DNA from: Cyanosarcina radialis HA8281-LM2
GTDB taxonomy: Bacteria > Cyanobacteriota > Cyanobacteriia > Cyanobacteriales > CCAP-1448
Assembly (NCBI GenBank): GCA_019359615.1
Contig: JAHHHA010000010.1
Coordinates: forward strand, 1 to 64,000
DNA: 64,000 nt
Direction: 5' to 3'
The translations under genes were made by a program, and so were the position numbers. This document shows, piece by piece, positions 33,848 to 43,227 of this stretch (position 1 is the first letter of the stretch; each line of letters opens with the position of its first letter). Under the pieces are notes generated by a model. That model ran no database searches, was not told the origin of the DNA, and worked only from the letters and a program-made list of their open reading frames with translations.

Positions 33848-35134
33848 TCAACTTTCCAGATTTTCTCGCTCTCGTTGGATCTCTGGATCTTCTTCGATTC
33901 TGGGATAGGTAGCGACTTGGGGACGGATACCGATAAAGGTTTTTATTTGTTGGATCGGTTGCGATCGCAGCCATCCGACTAAACCATCTGGCAATACCAA
34001 GACTACTAGTAAGAACAGTCCTCCTTGGAAAAATAACCAAGTGGCGGCGAACTGTTCGCTTAAAAAACTCTTAGCAAAATTAACTAACACCGCTCCCAAC
34101 ACTGCCCCAGATAGACTCGCCCGACCTCCGACGGCTACCCAAATTACCATTTCGATCGAAAAGGCAATATCCATCGCTTTGGGTGAAATCAGACCTGTTT
34201 GGACGGTGTATAAAGCGCCTGCAATTCCAGCTAAACCAGCAGAAATGGCAAACACCACGACTTTGAAAGTTGTAGGATTGTAGCCAGAAAAGCGAACTCT
34301 AGGTTCATCGTCGCGAATAGCAACCAACAACCTGCCAAACCGCCCGCTGGTGAGCCACCGACAGAGGGCGTAGGCTGCAACTAGGAACAGCACGGTGAGG
34401 GTGTAAAAAATAAATTGCGTCTGCTCGGAATTGATATCTTCTTTGCTAATCCAGCATACTGGTGCTACCACCAAGCGCCAAGAGTTAATATTCCAAGACT
34501 TAATACTTGGGTAAAAAGACTGGATGCAGGTTCCCCAGCGGCCCAAATTAATGGTTTTGAAGTCTGTCAGTCCGTTAGTGCCGTTGAAAAACCCTTGCTG
34601 ACCGTTAAAGAAATTAAAAAAGACGATCGTTGCTGCTTGGGTAAGAATCGAAAAGTAAACCCCTTTAATACGGTTGCGGAAGACCAAATAACCCAGCAAT
34701 CCCCCCAGTAACGTTGGCAGCAAAACTACTGCGGCTAGGGTAAAAGGAAAAGAATAAAATGGCTTCCAGAACCCAGGTAGTTCCTTAACATCGTAAAGAC
34801 TCATAAATTCTGGTAACTGGATGCTCGCATTTGGGGGAATTTGCAATTTCAGGTACATCCCGATCGCATAACCGCCCAAAGCAAACAAGATCCCGTGTCC
34901 CAAACTCAGCAACCCCGTATAGCCCCAGATCAGGTCGATTCCCAAAGCCACGATCGCTAGTGCTAGAAATCTACCCAATTGATTGACCCGCGAAGCTTGC
35001 CCCAAATCTACTAGCATCGGTGGGACGAACAGGATGACAATTAGAGCGATCGCTGTTACCACGGCTATTTCAATTAGCAGCCGTTTTTGCTGGGGCTTCA
35101 TCCCTCGACTTTTAGGTAAAACCTCGTCCCCCAT
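33848..35134 (-). CDS. urtC: Urea ABC transporter permease UrtC
   Basis: 428 residues, LivM-like, about ten helices. Conserved segments include LIWGYTGLLSLGHGILFALG near the N-terminus and FRNRIKGVYFSILTQAATIV. The start is ATG at 35134, or Met12 at 35101 (MKPQQKRLLIEIAV). A 213-bp gap to urtD (33635-33847) holds no gene. It contains a short repeat (GTTGGCAAAACCTGCCCCTA). Confidence 0.95.
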   Translation of the reverse strand: MGDEVLPKSRGMKPQQKRLLIEIAVVTAIALIVILFVPPMLVDLGQASRVNQLGRFLALAIVALGIDLIWGYTGLLSLGHGILFALGGYAIGMYLKLQIPPNASIQLPEFMSLYDVKELPGFWKPFYSFPFTLAAVVLLPTLLGGLLGYLVFRNRIKGVYFSILTQAATIVFFNFFNGQQGFFNGTNGLTDFKTINLGRWGTCIQSFYPSIKSWNINSWRLVVAPVCWISKEDINSEQTQFIFYTLTVLFLVAAYALCRWLTSGRFGRLLVAIRDDEPRVRFSGYNPTTFKVVVFAISAGLAGIAGALYTVQTGLISPKAMDIAFSIEMVIWVAVGGRASLSGAVLGAVLVNFAKSFLSEQFAATWLFFQGGLFLLVVLVLPDGLVGWLRSQPIQQIKTFIGIRPQVATYPRIEEDPEIQRERENLES

Positions 35135-35182
35135 TCCCCATTTCCTCCCTACCAGGTAACACTTTTTCTCTTTGGTTTGTAC

Positions 35183-35228
35183 GGGCGCAATCCTTCGGCA
35201 GAGCTACGGAACAGCATTGCGCCCCTAC
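35183..35228. repeat. Composite hairpin repeat, copy 2
   Basis: Identical over 46 bp to 8600-8645, located in the urtB-urtC gap within the operon. Confidence 0.92.
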
Positions 35229-35231
35229 TGC

Positions 35232-36389
35232 TTACGCATCAACTGTCCGTCCTTTTTCTGGGAACAATCCACCTGGTTTGATTTGCAGGAAGACAATAAT
35301 TAAAGCAAACACCATGACTTTGGCCATATCGGTGCTGCCAAAAAATTCAACTAGATCGGTTAATGGTTTGCTAGCAGCTACCAGCGGCAATAATGCTTTA
35401 GAAGCAATGATGTAATCGATCGTACCGATGGCTAAAGCGGCGACGATCGAACCGACCAACTTACCGACCCCACCGACTACCACCACCATAAAGGTGTTAA
35501 CGATATAGTTCTGACCAGTGTTAGGGGCGACCGAGCCGAGCAAGCTGATAGCGACACCCGCCACACCAGCTAAGCCAGAACCCAAAGCAAAGGTGAGCGC
35601 GTCTACTTTTTGAGTTGGAATGCCCAAACAGGCGCTCATACTGCGATTTTGCGTTACCGCCCGAATCCGCAATCCCCAACTGGTACGCTGGAAAAAGAGA
35701 TACAAAGCGATAATGCAGGCGATCGTCAACGCAATAATAAACAATCGCACGTAGGGTAGCGTTAAAGTTCCAATATTTAACCCCCCAAACAGCCATTTCG
35801 GGGCTGTCACTGCCACGCCCTGAGCGCCAAACCAAGGTTTGGTGACAGCTAATTTATAAGTTTGACTGAGAAAACCTCCAGTTACGGCAGCAATTCCTAT
35901 CGATAGGGGTAACATTACTGTTATTACCCATTTGCGAATCTGCTGAAAATTTGGCAGGCGATTTAAAACCCAAAGTCCACCAAAAAATAACAGGCAAAAT
36001 ATAGCAATTCCAATTACCAAAACCCAGTTTACCGTTCGCACGAACTGTTGCAAAATCAAGCTTACGCCCCAAGTTGCCAACAGAGTTTCTAGCGGTCTGC
36101 CGTAAAGATAGCGAATTACTCCTCTTTCTAAAATTAATCCAGCGATCGCCCCGACTATAAAAGCTAGGATTAAAGCAAAGAAGATGTAGCTTTCTTTCCA
36201 AGGGCTGCCGAAAGCTTTGCAGACATTTTGCACTAAAAAAGTCGTATATGCTCCTAACATGATTAACTCGCCATGAGCTAAGTTAATCACGCCCATCAAT
36301 CCAAAGACGATCGCTAGCCCTAGCGATGAAATTAATAACACCGCACCAGTGCTAAGACCGTTAAAAATAACTTCAAGAACTTCTAACAC
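35232..36389 (-). CDS. urtB: Urea ABC transporter permease UrtB
   Basis: 385 residues, LivH-like, about nine helices. IFNGLSTGAVLLISSLGLAI, FGLMGVINLAHGELIMLGAY and GVGKLVGSIVAALAIG are typical UrtB segments. GTG start at 36389. The stop is followed at once by the composite repeat. Confidence 0.95.
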   Translation of the reverse strand: MLEVLEVIFNGLSTGAVLLISSLGLAIVFGLMGVINLAHGELIMLGAYTTFLVQNVCKAFGSPWKESYIFFALILAFIVGAIAGLILERGVIRYLYGRPLETLLATWGVSLILQQFVRTVNWVLVIGIAIFCLLFFGGLWVLNRLPNFQQIRKWVITVMLPLSIGIAAVTGGFLSQTYKLAVTKPWFGAQGVAVTAPKWLFGGLNIGTLTLPYVRLFIIALTIACIIALYLFFQRTSWGLRIRAVTQNRSMSACLGIPTQKVDALTFALGSGLAGVAGVAISLLGSVAPNTGQNYIVNTFMVVVVGGVGKLVGSIVAALAIGTIDYIIASKALLPLVAASKPLTDLVEFFGSTDMAKVMVFALIIVFLQIKPGGLFPEKGRTVDA

Positions 36390-36483
36390 AGTTAGTGAAT
36401 TATGAATTGTGAATTATGAATTCAGAAGTCAGAATCTAGAATTAATTATCTCATTGTGACTTCTGAATTCTGTATTCTATGTG

Positions 36484-37824
36484 CTAAACCTTATATTTCC
36501 CTCCCTTATTCGGATCTGACCAATCGCAAGCAAAGCCTTTAGTGTCAGCTACGAATTGATTCCAAGGAATTGGTTTAACTGCTGTCTTAGTCTCGAAAAC
36601 GATCTTAAACAAACCGTCATCGGCCACCTCTCCAATCCGCACGAATTTAGACAAGTGATGGTTATTTTCTAACGTCACTTGGCCTTCAGGAGCGTCAAAA
36701 GTTTGCCCGATCGCGGCTTTGCGAACTGGTTCTAGATCTGTAGTTTTGGCTTTTTCCACCGCTTGCTTCCATAGATAAACCATGATGTAAGCAGCTTCCA
36801 TCGGGTCGTTAGTAACGCGGTCGTCGCCGTATTTCTTCTTAAATGCCTCTACAAACTTCTTGTTAGCTGGCGTATCGACAGTTTGGAAGTAGTTCCAAGC
36901 GGCATAGTGTCCTACGAGATATTCTTTGCCAATAGCTTTGATTTCTTCTTCAGCGACGCTCACAGACATGGTGGGATATTTATCTGGGGTTAATCCCGCC
37001 TCTTGCATTCCCTTGAAGAAAGCGACGTTACTATCACCATTAAGGGTGTTGAAAATTACGCCGCCATTGGGCAAGGCCTTTTTAATTTTGGCAATGATGG
37101 GGGCGACTTCGGTGTTGCCTAGAGGAATGTAATCTTCACCAACGGTCTTGCCACCTTTAGCTGCCAACTGAGCTTTGATAATGGTGTTAGCCGTCTTGGG
37201 AAAAACGTAGTTAGAGCCGACCAAGAAAAATTCTTTGCCCTTGTTCTGCAACAGCCAATCGACGGCTGGTTCGATTTGTTGGTTGGGTGCAGCACCCGTA
37301 TAGAAGATATTTTGAGAGCATTCTTGACCTTCATACTGCACTGGATACCAGAGCATATGTTTTTTCTGCTCGAATACTGGCAGTACGGCTTTGCGGCTAG
37401 CAGATGTCCAACAGCCAAAAACCGTCACCACCTTGTCTTGATCGATCAGTTTTTTGGCTTTTTCGGCAAAGGTAGGCCAGTCAGAGTTGCCATCCTCGAC
37501 GACAGCTTCGATTTGCTTGCCTAGCACCCCACCAGCGGCGTTAATTTCTTCGATTGCTAGCTGTTCGGCATCGACTACGCTCTTTTCGCTAATCGACATG
37601 GTGCCGCTCAAAGAGTGGAGAATTCCCACCTTGATGGTGTCTCCTCCTCCTGATGTAGTATTTGAAACTGGGGATGCACCAGTAGCAGGAGACGATCCAG
37701 CGCCAGGAGTAGAAGCTGTACCGCTTTCTGGGGGTGGGGTGGTACAAGCCTTCAACAGCAAGCTGGTTCCCAAGGCAGCAGAACCGTAAAGGATAAATTT
37801 GCGCCGACCTATTTGATGACTCAT
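36484..37824 (-). CDS. urtA: Urea-binding lipoprotein UrtA
   Basis: 446 residues. N-terminal [20 protein letters not shown] plus Cys27 forms a Tat-type signal with a lipobox, followed by a Pro/Gly/Ser/Thr-rich tether (about 28-62). The receptor domain opens [20 protein letters not shown] as in UrtA. Captures urea (and short amides in some species) in the periplasm. Located 76 bases after the upstream ABC ATPase gene. No separate NtcA box was found just before it. Confidence 0.96.
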   Translation of the reverse strand: MSHQIGRRKFILYGSAALGTSLLLKACTTPPPESGTASTPGAGSSPATGASPVSNTTSGGGDTIKVGILHSLSGTMSISEKSVVDAEQLAIEEINAAGGVLGKQIEAVVEDGNSDWPTFAEKAKKLIDQDKVVTVFGCWTSASRKAVLPVFEQKKHMLWYPVQYEGQECSQNIFYTGAAPNQQIEPAVDWLLQNKGKEFFLVGSNYVFPKTANTIIKAQLAAKGGKTVGEDYIPLGNTEVAPIIAKIKKALPNGGVIFNTLNGDSNVAFFKGMQEAGLTPDKYPTMSVSVAEEEIKAIGKEYLVGHYAAWNYFQTVDTPANKKFVEAFKKKYGDDRVTNDPMEAAYIMVYLWKQAVEKAKTTDLEPVRKAAIGQTFDAPEGQVTLENNHHLSKFVRIGEVADDGLFKIVFETKTAVKPIPWNQFVADTKGFACDWSDPNKGGKYKV

Positions 37825-37900
37825 GTTGTTCGCTCCTCTCTGTTATTAACTCAATAGAGCTAAATAGTTAATCTGTGATATTACGGCTACACCGTAACAG

Positions 37901-38716
37901 CTAATTGTTATCTGGGATACAAAAATCTGTCAATTGCTCTCGTGCTTCAGGGTACAAGATCGCTGCTTCTCCCCGCAGCAGTTCGACGATCTCGTATTTG
38001 TAGTTTTGAAAAGTGGGGGAACGTCTGAGTGAATAATTGCGATCGCTAGGCAGATCTAATGACACTTCCCGCTGAATCGTACCGGGTCTAGAACTGAGGA
38101 CGTAAACCCGTTGAGAAAGAAAGACGGCTTCCTCTACGTCATGGGTAATCATCAAGATAGTAATCCCTGTTTGCCGCCAAAGTTGTAGCAAAAATTGCTG
38201 CATGGTTTCTTTGGTTTGCACGTCTAACGCTCCGAAAGGTTCGTCCATCAAGAGAATTTTTGGTTGACAAGCTAGGGCGCGAGCGATCGCAACTCGCTGC
38301 TTCATCCCCCCAGATAATTCTTTAGGAAGCGACCTAGCAAATTGCAACAAGCCCACTACTTCTAGGTAATAAGCTACTCGCTCTCTTCGTTCGTTTTTAG
38401 GCACTCCCTGCAACTTTAAGCCGAAGCCTATGTTGTCAGCGACGCTCATCCAAGGGTAAAGGGTATAGCTTTGGAATACCATACCGCGATCTGGACCCGG
38501 GCCGATGACGCGACGGCCATCGACTAAAATTTCCCCCGTTGTGGGGGTATCTAGTCCGGCAATTAACCTTAATAGAGTTGATTTTCCCGAACCCGACGCT
38601 CCCACGGCGCAGACAAATTCGGATTCTTCAATATGCAAGTTGATATCTTCAAGGGCAACGGTTGCTCCTCTTTTAGTGGGAAATTGTTTGTGTAATTGAG
38701 AAACTTCTAAATGCAT
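37901..38716 (-). CDS. NitT/TauT-family ABC importer, ATP-binding subunit (probable guanidine importer)
   Basis: 271 residues. Walker A GASGSGKST (about 38-46), signature LSGGMKQRVAIARAL (about 133-147), Walker B ILLMDEPFGALD, switch ITHDVEEA. SsuB/TauB/NrtD-like. Belongs with the permease and binding protein upstream. In Synechocystis the homologous trio (sll1080-1082) lies beside the guanidine hydrolase, and the riboswitch at the head of this operon supports guanidine or a related cation as substrate. That is inference. Confidence 0.88.
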   Translation of the reverse strand: MHLEVSQLHKQFPTKRGATVALEDINLHIEESEFVCAVGASGSGKSTLLRLIAGLDTPTTGEILVDGRRVIGPGPDRGMVFQSYTLYPWMSVADNIGFGLKLQGVPKNERRERVAYYLEVVGLLQFARSLPKELSGGMKQRVAIARALACQPKILLMDEPFGALDVQTKETMQQFLLQLWRQTGITILMITHDVEEAVFLSQRVYVLSSRPGTIQREVSLDLPSDRNYSLRRSPTFQNYKYEIVELLRGEAAILYPEAREQLTDFCIPDNN

Positions 38717-38801
38717 TTTAAAAAGTGTTGAGTGTTGAGTCAGGAGTTCGGAATTAATGATTCACTTTTTAGTATTCCCTTTTTTGTCTTTTCTATCTCT
38801 C

Positions 38802-39641
38802 CTACCTACTCGCCCAACGACAAGAAAGGTGTTGTAGAAGGCGAAATAGTAAATCGATCGCGAGTCCAATGATGCCAATAACAATTAGTCCGACAAAGAT
38901 TTCATCTGTTTTGAGATAACGTTGACCGACGCTAATTCGACGACCTAAACCTTCTGTTGCTGCTACTAATTCAGAAACGATTACTAAGTTCCAAGAAGCT
39001 GCCATGTTGACGCGGCAGGCATCAATAATATTTGGCAAAATAAAGGGGAAGATGACTTGAAACAGCACTTGCGATCGCTTAGCTCCTAAAGTGTATGAGG
39101 TTTCGATCGACTCCTTGGGAACGAATTTAACGGCATCCATAATCATTAAAGTGTTAAAAAATAAAGTGCCGATAAAAATTAGTAAGATCTTTGTCGTTTC
39201 ACCCACGCCAAAATACAAAATCAGTAAAGGGATAAATGCTGGTGCGGGCATATAGCGCACGATGCCAATAATTGGCTCTAGCAGAGCGCGTAGACTGGCA
39301 AAAGTCCCCATTAATGTGCCTAAAGGGATAGAAATTATTGCTGCCAAGGAGAAGCCGCTAATTACTCGAAAAAGGCTAAAAGCAATATCTTTAGGCAACT
39401 CTCCCGTTAGCCAAAGACGTTGAATTGCCGATAAAACTTGCAGGGGAGTTGGGAGAAATAGCGGTTTGACTAATCCAGAATTAGATACGATCCACCACAA
39501 GCATAAAGGAATCCCAATCGAGAGACAAATCAAAACCCAATTGAGAGATTTAGGGATATCCTCAGCAATCCGCCAGAAAACTGTCGGGGGCAACATTTTC
39601 TGTTCGCGATCGATCTTTGATTTTGACAATTTATTAGTCAT
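38802..39641 (-). CDS. NitT/TauT-family ABC importer, permease subunit
   Basis: 279 residues, about six helices. The EAA-type loop is in FVPKESIETSYTLGAKRSQV LFQVIFPF..., coupling to the ATPase. MPAPAFIPLLILYFGVGETT is the standard BPD_transp_1 core. Part of the importer in the guanidine operon. Start ATG at 39641. Confidence 0.9.
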   Translation of the reverse strand: MTNKLSKSKIDREQKMLPPTVFWRIAEDIPKSLNWVLICLSIGIPLCLWWIVSNSGLVKPLFLPTPLQVLSAIQRLWLTGELPKDIAFSLFRVISGFSLAAIISIPLGTLMGTFASLRALLEPIIGIVRYMPAPAFIPLLILYFGVGETTKILLIFIGTLFFNTLMIMDAVKFVPKESIETSYTLGAKRSQVLFQVIFPFILPNIIDACRVNMAASWNLVIVSELVAATEGLGRRISVGQRYLKTDEIFVGLIVIGIIGLAIDLLFRLLQHLSCRWASR

Positions 39642-39682
39642 AAGTTAGAGAATCGGCTTCTGGATTATTCCAGCGCCAAGCT

Positions 39683-40723
39683 TTAGGTTTTTGGCGATTT
39701 TTCCGCATAAGCCTTAACAAAGCGATCGTCAAAGATTTTGGTTAAATCTGGAGTTTGTTTTATCAGACCGCTATCTACCAAGAATTTACTAATTTCTTGG
39801 GCGGCATACGGCAAAGATGTCATATCTTTACCGGGTTTAAATGCTTGCAAATTCTCTTCAATGGTAAAAATTTTAGTGCCAGCTTCATATTGCTTGTATT
39901 CTTCGACTGTTACTCCTGCTCTTTTAGCCATAATTTCATAAGCTTTATCTTTATTACCCTCGATAAATTTCAAAGTATCAAACCAACTATTAACTAGAGA
40001 TTGCACTTCTGCTGCTCTATCTGTCACCATTTGGCGAGTGACTACTAAATGATCGGGAATAGCACCTGGAAAGTCTTTAGAACTAAACAGTTCTTTGCTG
40101 CCAGGACGCTCTAACGCCCTAGTTGTAAAGGGGGCAAAAACTCCCACTGCATCTACTTGTCCGGCAACAAAGGCCGCCGCTGCCGCGCCTGTTTCTAAAG
40201 GTTGGAATTCAATATCTTTTTGCGTCAATCCGGCTTTCTTCATGCCTAATAACAACAAGAAATGATCTACAGTTCCTTCTTCAGCAGCTACTTTTTTACC
40301 TTTCAAATCGGCAATAGTATTAATCCCTTCTCTGACAATAATTTTGTCATTTCCAGTCGAGTTATCGTTGACCAAAACAATAACTTGATCCGAGCCTGCC
40401 CCCACTGAGCTAATAGTGTCGTTCAAAGTTTGAGTATTAGCGTCAAGCTGGTTAGCAGTTAGAGCTTTAATCGAGTCTAAATAGCCATCAAACCACTTTA
40501 GATCTACGGCAACTTTATTAGCTTCAAATATCTTTTCATCTTGGGCAACTTGCCAGGGAAACCAACCAGGCCAAGCACTAAAACCGAACCGAACTGGTGT
40601 TGCATTCGAGGTCGTGCCAGGTGAGTTTTGCGAATTTGGCGTTGGTGTTTGAGTACAGCTAACAACAATAACTAAAGCGACAAAAAATAGAGCCAAGTAA
40701 GAAAGGATAGATCTAATTTTCAT
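39683..40723 (-). CDS. NitT/TauT-family substrate-binding lipoprotein
   Basis: 346 residues. Signal with lipobox FFVALVIVVSC (Cys23), a Thr/Pro/Ser/Asn linker, then an NMT1/SsuA-like domain: VRFGFSAWPGWFPWQVAQDE, VAAEEGTVDHFLLLLGMKKA, ETGAAAAAFVAGQVDAVGVF. Aromatic residues near FSAWPGWFPW may form a cation-binding cage. The ligand is probably guanidine from context, not from motif. It follows hypB by 31 bases. Confidence 0.9.
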   Translation of the reverse strand: MKIRSILSYLALFFVALVIVVSCTQTPTPNSQNSPGTTSNATPVRFGFSAWPGWFPWQVAQDEKIFEANKVAVDLKWFDGYLDSIKALTANQLDANTQTLNDTISSVGAGSDQVIVLVNDNSTGNDKIIVREGINTIADLKGKKVAAEEGTVDHFLLLLGMKKAGLTQKDIEFQPLETGAAAAAFVAGQVDAVGVFAPFTTRALERPGSKELFSSKDFPGAIPDHLVVTRQMVTDRAAEVQSLVNSWFDTLKFIEGNKDKAYEIMAKRAGVTVEEYKQYEAGTKIFTIEENLQAFKPGKDMTSLPYAAQEISKFLVDSGLIKQTPDLTKIFDDRFVKAYAEKSPKT

Positions 40724-40754
40724 TAGCTTGTTTTCGTGAAACGTTACGGTATTA

Positions 40755-41462
40755 CTATTTGCTAACTGAAGCCAGAGCGAGCGAGCGCTGTTGTCGATTT
40801 ACCACCTGCCTGACCCAATCAAACCAAATATCCAATCCCTCCCCAGTTTTAGCTGAAACCGGAGCGATCGCCACATGAGGATTCATCTGCCGAACGTTGC
40901 CAGCAATGCGATCGATATCGATATCTAAATAAGGAGCCAAATCGATCTTAGTAATCAACAAACAATCTGCTTCCTGAAACATAATCGGATACTTCAGCGG
41001 TTTATCTTCCCCTTCAGTTACGCTCAAAAGTGCCACCTTAAAGTGTTCTCCTACTTCAAACTCAGCCGGACAAACTAAATTACCGACATTTTCCACCAAC
41101 ACCAAATCGAACTCTTTCGGCTCGTATTGACCTTCTAATTGATGAATTCCACCCGCCACCATCTTCGAGTCTAAATGACAGGAACGCCCCGTATTAATTG
41201 CTATCACTGGCACGCCGTATTGCCGCAAACGTTCTGCATCTAACTCAGTCGTCATATCACCTTCAATGACAGCAATTTTTAACTCATCATTCAAAGCTGC
41301 GATCGTCTTTTCTAACAAAACCGTCTTCCCCGCCCCGGGACTGCTCATAATATTGAGACAAGTAATCCCCCACTCATCAAAATGCGCTCGATTATGGTCA
41401 GCCCCCGCCTGATTAGCATGAAGTAAATTAATTCCTAACCCTGCCTCAAAAGTTTGATGCAT
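40755..41462 (-). CDS. hypB: HypB-type Ni GTPase, accessory to guanidine hydrolase
   Basis: 235 residues. P-loop [14 protein letters not shown] (about 41-54), switch region [20 protein letters not shown], metal site [12 protein letters not shown] (Cys and His), [14 protein letters not shown], and G4 TKIDL. A short N-terminus lacks the His-rich Ni store. No hydrogenase genes are nearby. In guanidine-degrading bacteria this HypB paralogue (GhaB) loads Ni into GdmH. Confidence 0.93.
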   Translation of the reverse strand: MHQTFEAGLGINLLHANQAGADHNRAHFDEWGITCLNIMSSPGAGKTVLLEKTIAALNDELKIAVIEGDMTTELDAERLRQYGVPVIAINTGRSCHLDSKMVAGGIHQLEGQYEPKEFDLVLVENVGNLVCPAEFEVGEHFKVALLSVTEGEDKPLKYPIMFQEADCLLITKIDLAPYLDIDIDRIAGNVRQMNPHVAIAPVSAKTGEGLDIWFDWVRQVVNRQQRSLALASVSK

Positions 41463-41521
41463 AATCTCCCTTTACGAACCTCTGTACTTAACCTTCGCAC
41501 CCCTTTGCGTTAAAAAATTAC

Positions 41522-41878
41522 CTAAACGCCCACTGCATACTCAATCTTCTCAATCTTCAATTCCCTACCAGATCGAATATTTTCCATCGGCGACTCGCAT
41601 TGAGGACAAGCATACCGAAGTCCTATTTCTGGGCGATATTCTTCCTGACAGCGATCGCAAAAAGCAATCAAAGGAATTTCATCAATTGCCAACCTCACCC
41701 CCTGCAAAAAAGTATTCCGACTTTGCACCTCAAAAGCAAATTGCAAACTTACTGGTTCCACGCAAGTAAACTCACCAACAGTCAGACGAATGCAACTAAT
41801 TTGCGGTCGTTCTGGTTGAGACTCCCACCAATCCTTTACAGTTAAAATCAGCGCCTTAGTCATGTCAGTTTCGTGCAT
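41522..41878 (-). CDS. hypA: HypA-type Ni chaperone, accessory to guanidine hydrolase
   Basis: 118 residues. MHETDMTKAL has the invariant MHE Ni ligand, and CDRC (about 74-77) with CPQC (about 91-94) form the zinc site. Its ATG directly follows the gdmH stop with no gap, which implies coupling. Its counterpart in the known system is GhaA, which works with GhaB to insert Ni. Confidence 0.93.
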   Translation of the reverse strand: MHETDMTKALILTVKDWWESQPERPQISCIRLTVGEFTCVEPVSLQFAFEVQSRNTFLQGVRLAIDEIPLIAFCDRCQEEYRPEIGLRYACPQCESPMENIRSGRELKIEKIEYAVGV

Positions 41879-43039
41879 TCAAATCCACTCTTGAATAACT
41901 TCCGGTTGCGCTTCTGGATGGATATAATTAGGTTTTTCTTTCCTCGGTAACTGCCCTGAAACCACTAAATGAGCCATCGTGTCGCAAATCACGCGAGTAG
42001 CCATCAACGAAGTCATATCGCTGATATCATAAGGGGGCGAAACTTCCACCACTTCCAGCCCGCAAACAGGCGATCGCTGGATAATTTTACCCAACATATA
42101 AAGCGCCTCTCGCGGCAGTAAACCACCCGGTTCCGGCCAGCCAGTTCCCGGAACAAACCCCGCATCAATGCAATCGATATCGAAGCTGATATAAACGCAA
42201 TCAGTGCCATCTAATGCTCGTTCGAGAGCGAATTCTACCGCTGCATCCAAGCCCCTCTCTGTAATATCAGTTACCGTCAAGATATTGGTAGCTCGTTCTC
42301 GACAAACTTTGACTCCTTGACGGGGAACTTGCCAACCGCCAATGCCTAATTGCACTAAATTTTTTGCTGGCGCATTCTTGATATTAGTGGCATGAAACCA
42401 AGGGCAAGTGTGCATCCGTTCGTCTAAATCGGTTTCTTGGGTATCGACGTGGCGATCGAAGTGAATAATTCCGACTTTTTTATCGCCCAAATGACGGCAA
42501 ACGCCCCGAACTGTAGGAAACCCGATCGAATGATCTCCGCCTAAAATAATCGGAAATGCCCCCGAACCAAAAATATGAGCGATTCCCTTAGAAATCTGAT
42601 CGAAAGACTTTTCAATATTGGCAGGAATCGTAAATATGTCGCCGACATCGCAGAGGGTAATTTGTTCCCTTAAATCGACCCCTAATTCAAAGTTATAGGG
42701 CGTATACAGGGCAGAAATCCGGCGAATTCCTTGAGGACCGAAACGAGTTCCAGGACGATAGGTAGTACCGCAATCGTGAGGCACGCCGACGATCGCTACA
42801 TCGTATTTGCCGACTTGACGGACATCTTCTAAATAGGGGGCTTTGAGAAAAGTATTAATTCCGGCGAAGTGAGGTAATTCTCCGCGCGAAAAAGTCGGAA
42901 TCGATCGATCTCGAATGCTATTTGCTGCTTCTAGTCCTAACTCTAAACCGCGATCGACTTCTTGTTGCCAACCCGTTAGGGGTAAATTAGCTTCTTTTTC
43001 AAGAGCGCGATTAGCTTCAGAATCAAATTGTTCAGTCAT
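41879..43039 (-). CDS. gdmH: Ni2+-dependent guanidine hydrolase (ureohydrolase family)
   Basis: 386 residues from the ATG at 43039. An in-frame GTG at 43057 lies in the terminator T-run and is rejected. The ureohydrolase metal residues are GGDHS (His170), HFDRHVDT (Asp195, His197, Asp199; note DRH, not the DAH of agmatinases) and SFDIDCIDAGFVPGTG (Asp287, Asp289). The 60-residue N-terminal extension and neighbours (HypA/HypB, importer, guanidine-I riboswitch) match Sll1077 of Synechocystis, shown to split guanidine into urea and ammonia. Older annotation would call it agmatinase (speB). Downstream urt genes fit recapture of urea. Confidence 0.93.
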   Translation of the reverse strand: MTEQFDSEANRALEKEANLPLTGWQQEVDRGLELGLEAANSIRDRSIPTFSRGELPHFAGINTFLKAPYLEDVRQVGKYDVAIVGVPHDCGTTYRPGTRFGPQGIRRISALYTPYNFELGVDLREQITLCDVGDIFTIPANIEKSFDQISKGIAHIFGSGAFPIILGGDHSIGFPTVRGVCRHLGDKKVGIIHFDRHVDTQETDLDERMHTCPWFHATNIKNAPAKNLVQLGIGGWQVPRQGVKVCRERATNILTVTDITERGLDAAVEFALERALDGTDCVYISFDIDCIDAGFVPGTGWPEPGGLLPREALYMLGKIIQRSPVCGLEVVEVSPPYDISDMTSLMATRVICDTMAHLVVSGQLPRKEKPNYIHPEAQPEVIQEWI

Positions 43040-43047
43040 GGGAATAC

Positions 43048-43107
43048 CAAAAAACACAGCCCAGGAAATTCATAACAGATCCATAACTGTTACGTACCTC
43101 CCGGGCT
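43048..43107 (-). terminator. Riboswitch-controlled intrinsic terminator before gdmH
   Basis: Minus strand: AGCCCGGGA pairs with TCCTGGGCT (nine pairs, one G-U), enclosing a TAACAG/CTGTTA inner hairpin, then six T residues at 43049-43054. The left arm is the conserved 3' part of the aptamer, so ligand-bound folding excludes the terminator. The T-run ends nine bases before the ATG. Confidence 0.9.
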
Positions 43108-43205
43108 TTTTTCCCGCCGTGTTACCAACCATATAGTTGGCTTACTTCTCTTGGACCAGTCATTTAAACCCGATCGAGTCAAACCGGAACCCTAGAAGCT
43201 ATTAG
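43094..43205 (-). promoter_or_regulatory. Guanidine-I (ykkC) riboswitch
   Basis: The minus strand shows the ykkC core in order: CTAGGGTTCCG, ACTGGTCCAAGAG, a hairpin CCAACTATATGGTTGG, ACACGGCGGGA, and AAGCCCGGGAGG. These are the conserved guanidine-binding segments of subtype 1 (ACGGCGGG loop, not a ppGpp-type variant so far as I can judge by eye). Ligand binding should let transcription proceed into gdmH. Confidence 0.94.
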
Positions 43206-43227
43206 TTTTTTCACTGGATAAGGTTCT

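Noticed and set aside
37825-37900. NtcA box just before urtA
   Set aside because: No GTA-N8-TAC is found. The nearest GTA motifs have wrong spacing, so urtA is probably driven from upstream or by an unrecognised promoter.
40755-41878. Hydrogenase maturation genes
   Set aside because: No hydrogenase structural or other hyp genes nearby, and the pair is coupled to gdmH.
41879-43039. Agmatinase (speB)
   Set aside because: The DRH motif, guanidine-I riboswitch and HypA/HypB neighbours point to guanidine hydrolase.
43040-43057. GTG start for gdmH at 43057
   Set aside because: It lies in the terminator stem/T-run, and the ATG at 43039 follows the terminator and fits family length.
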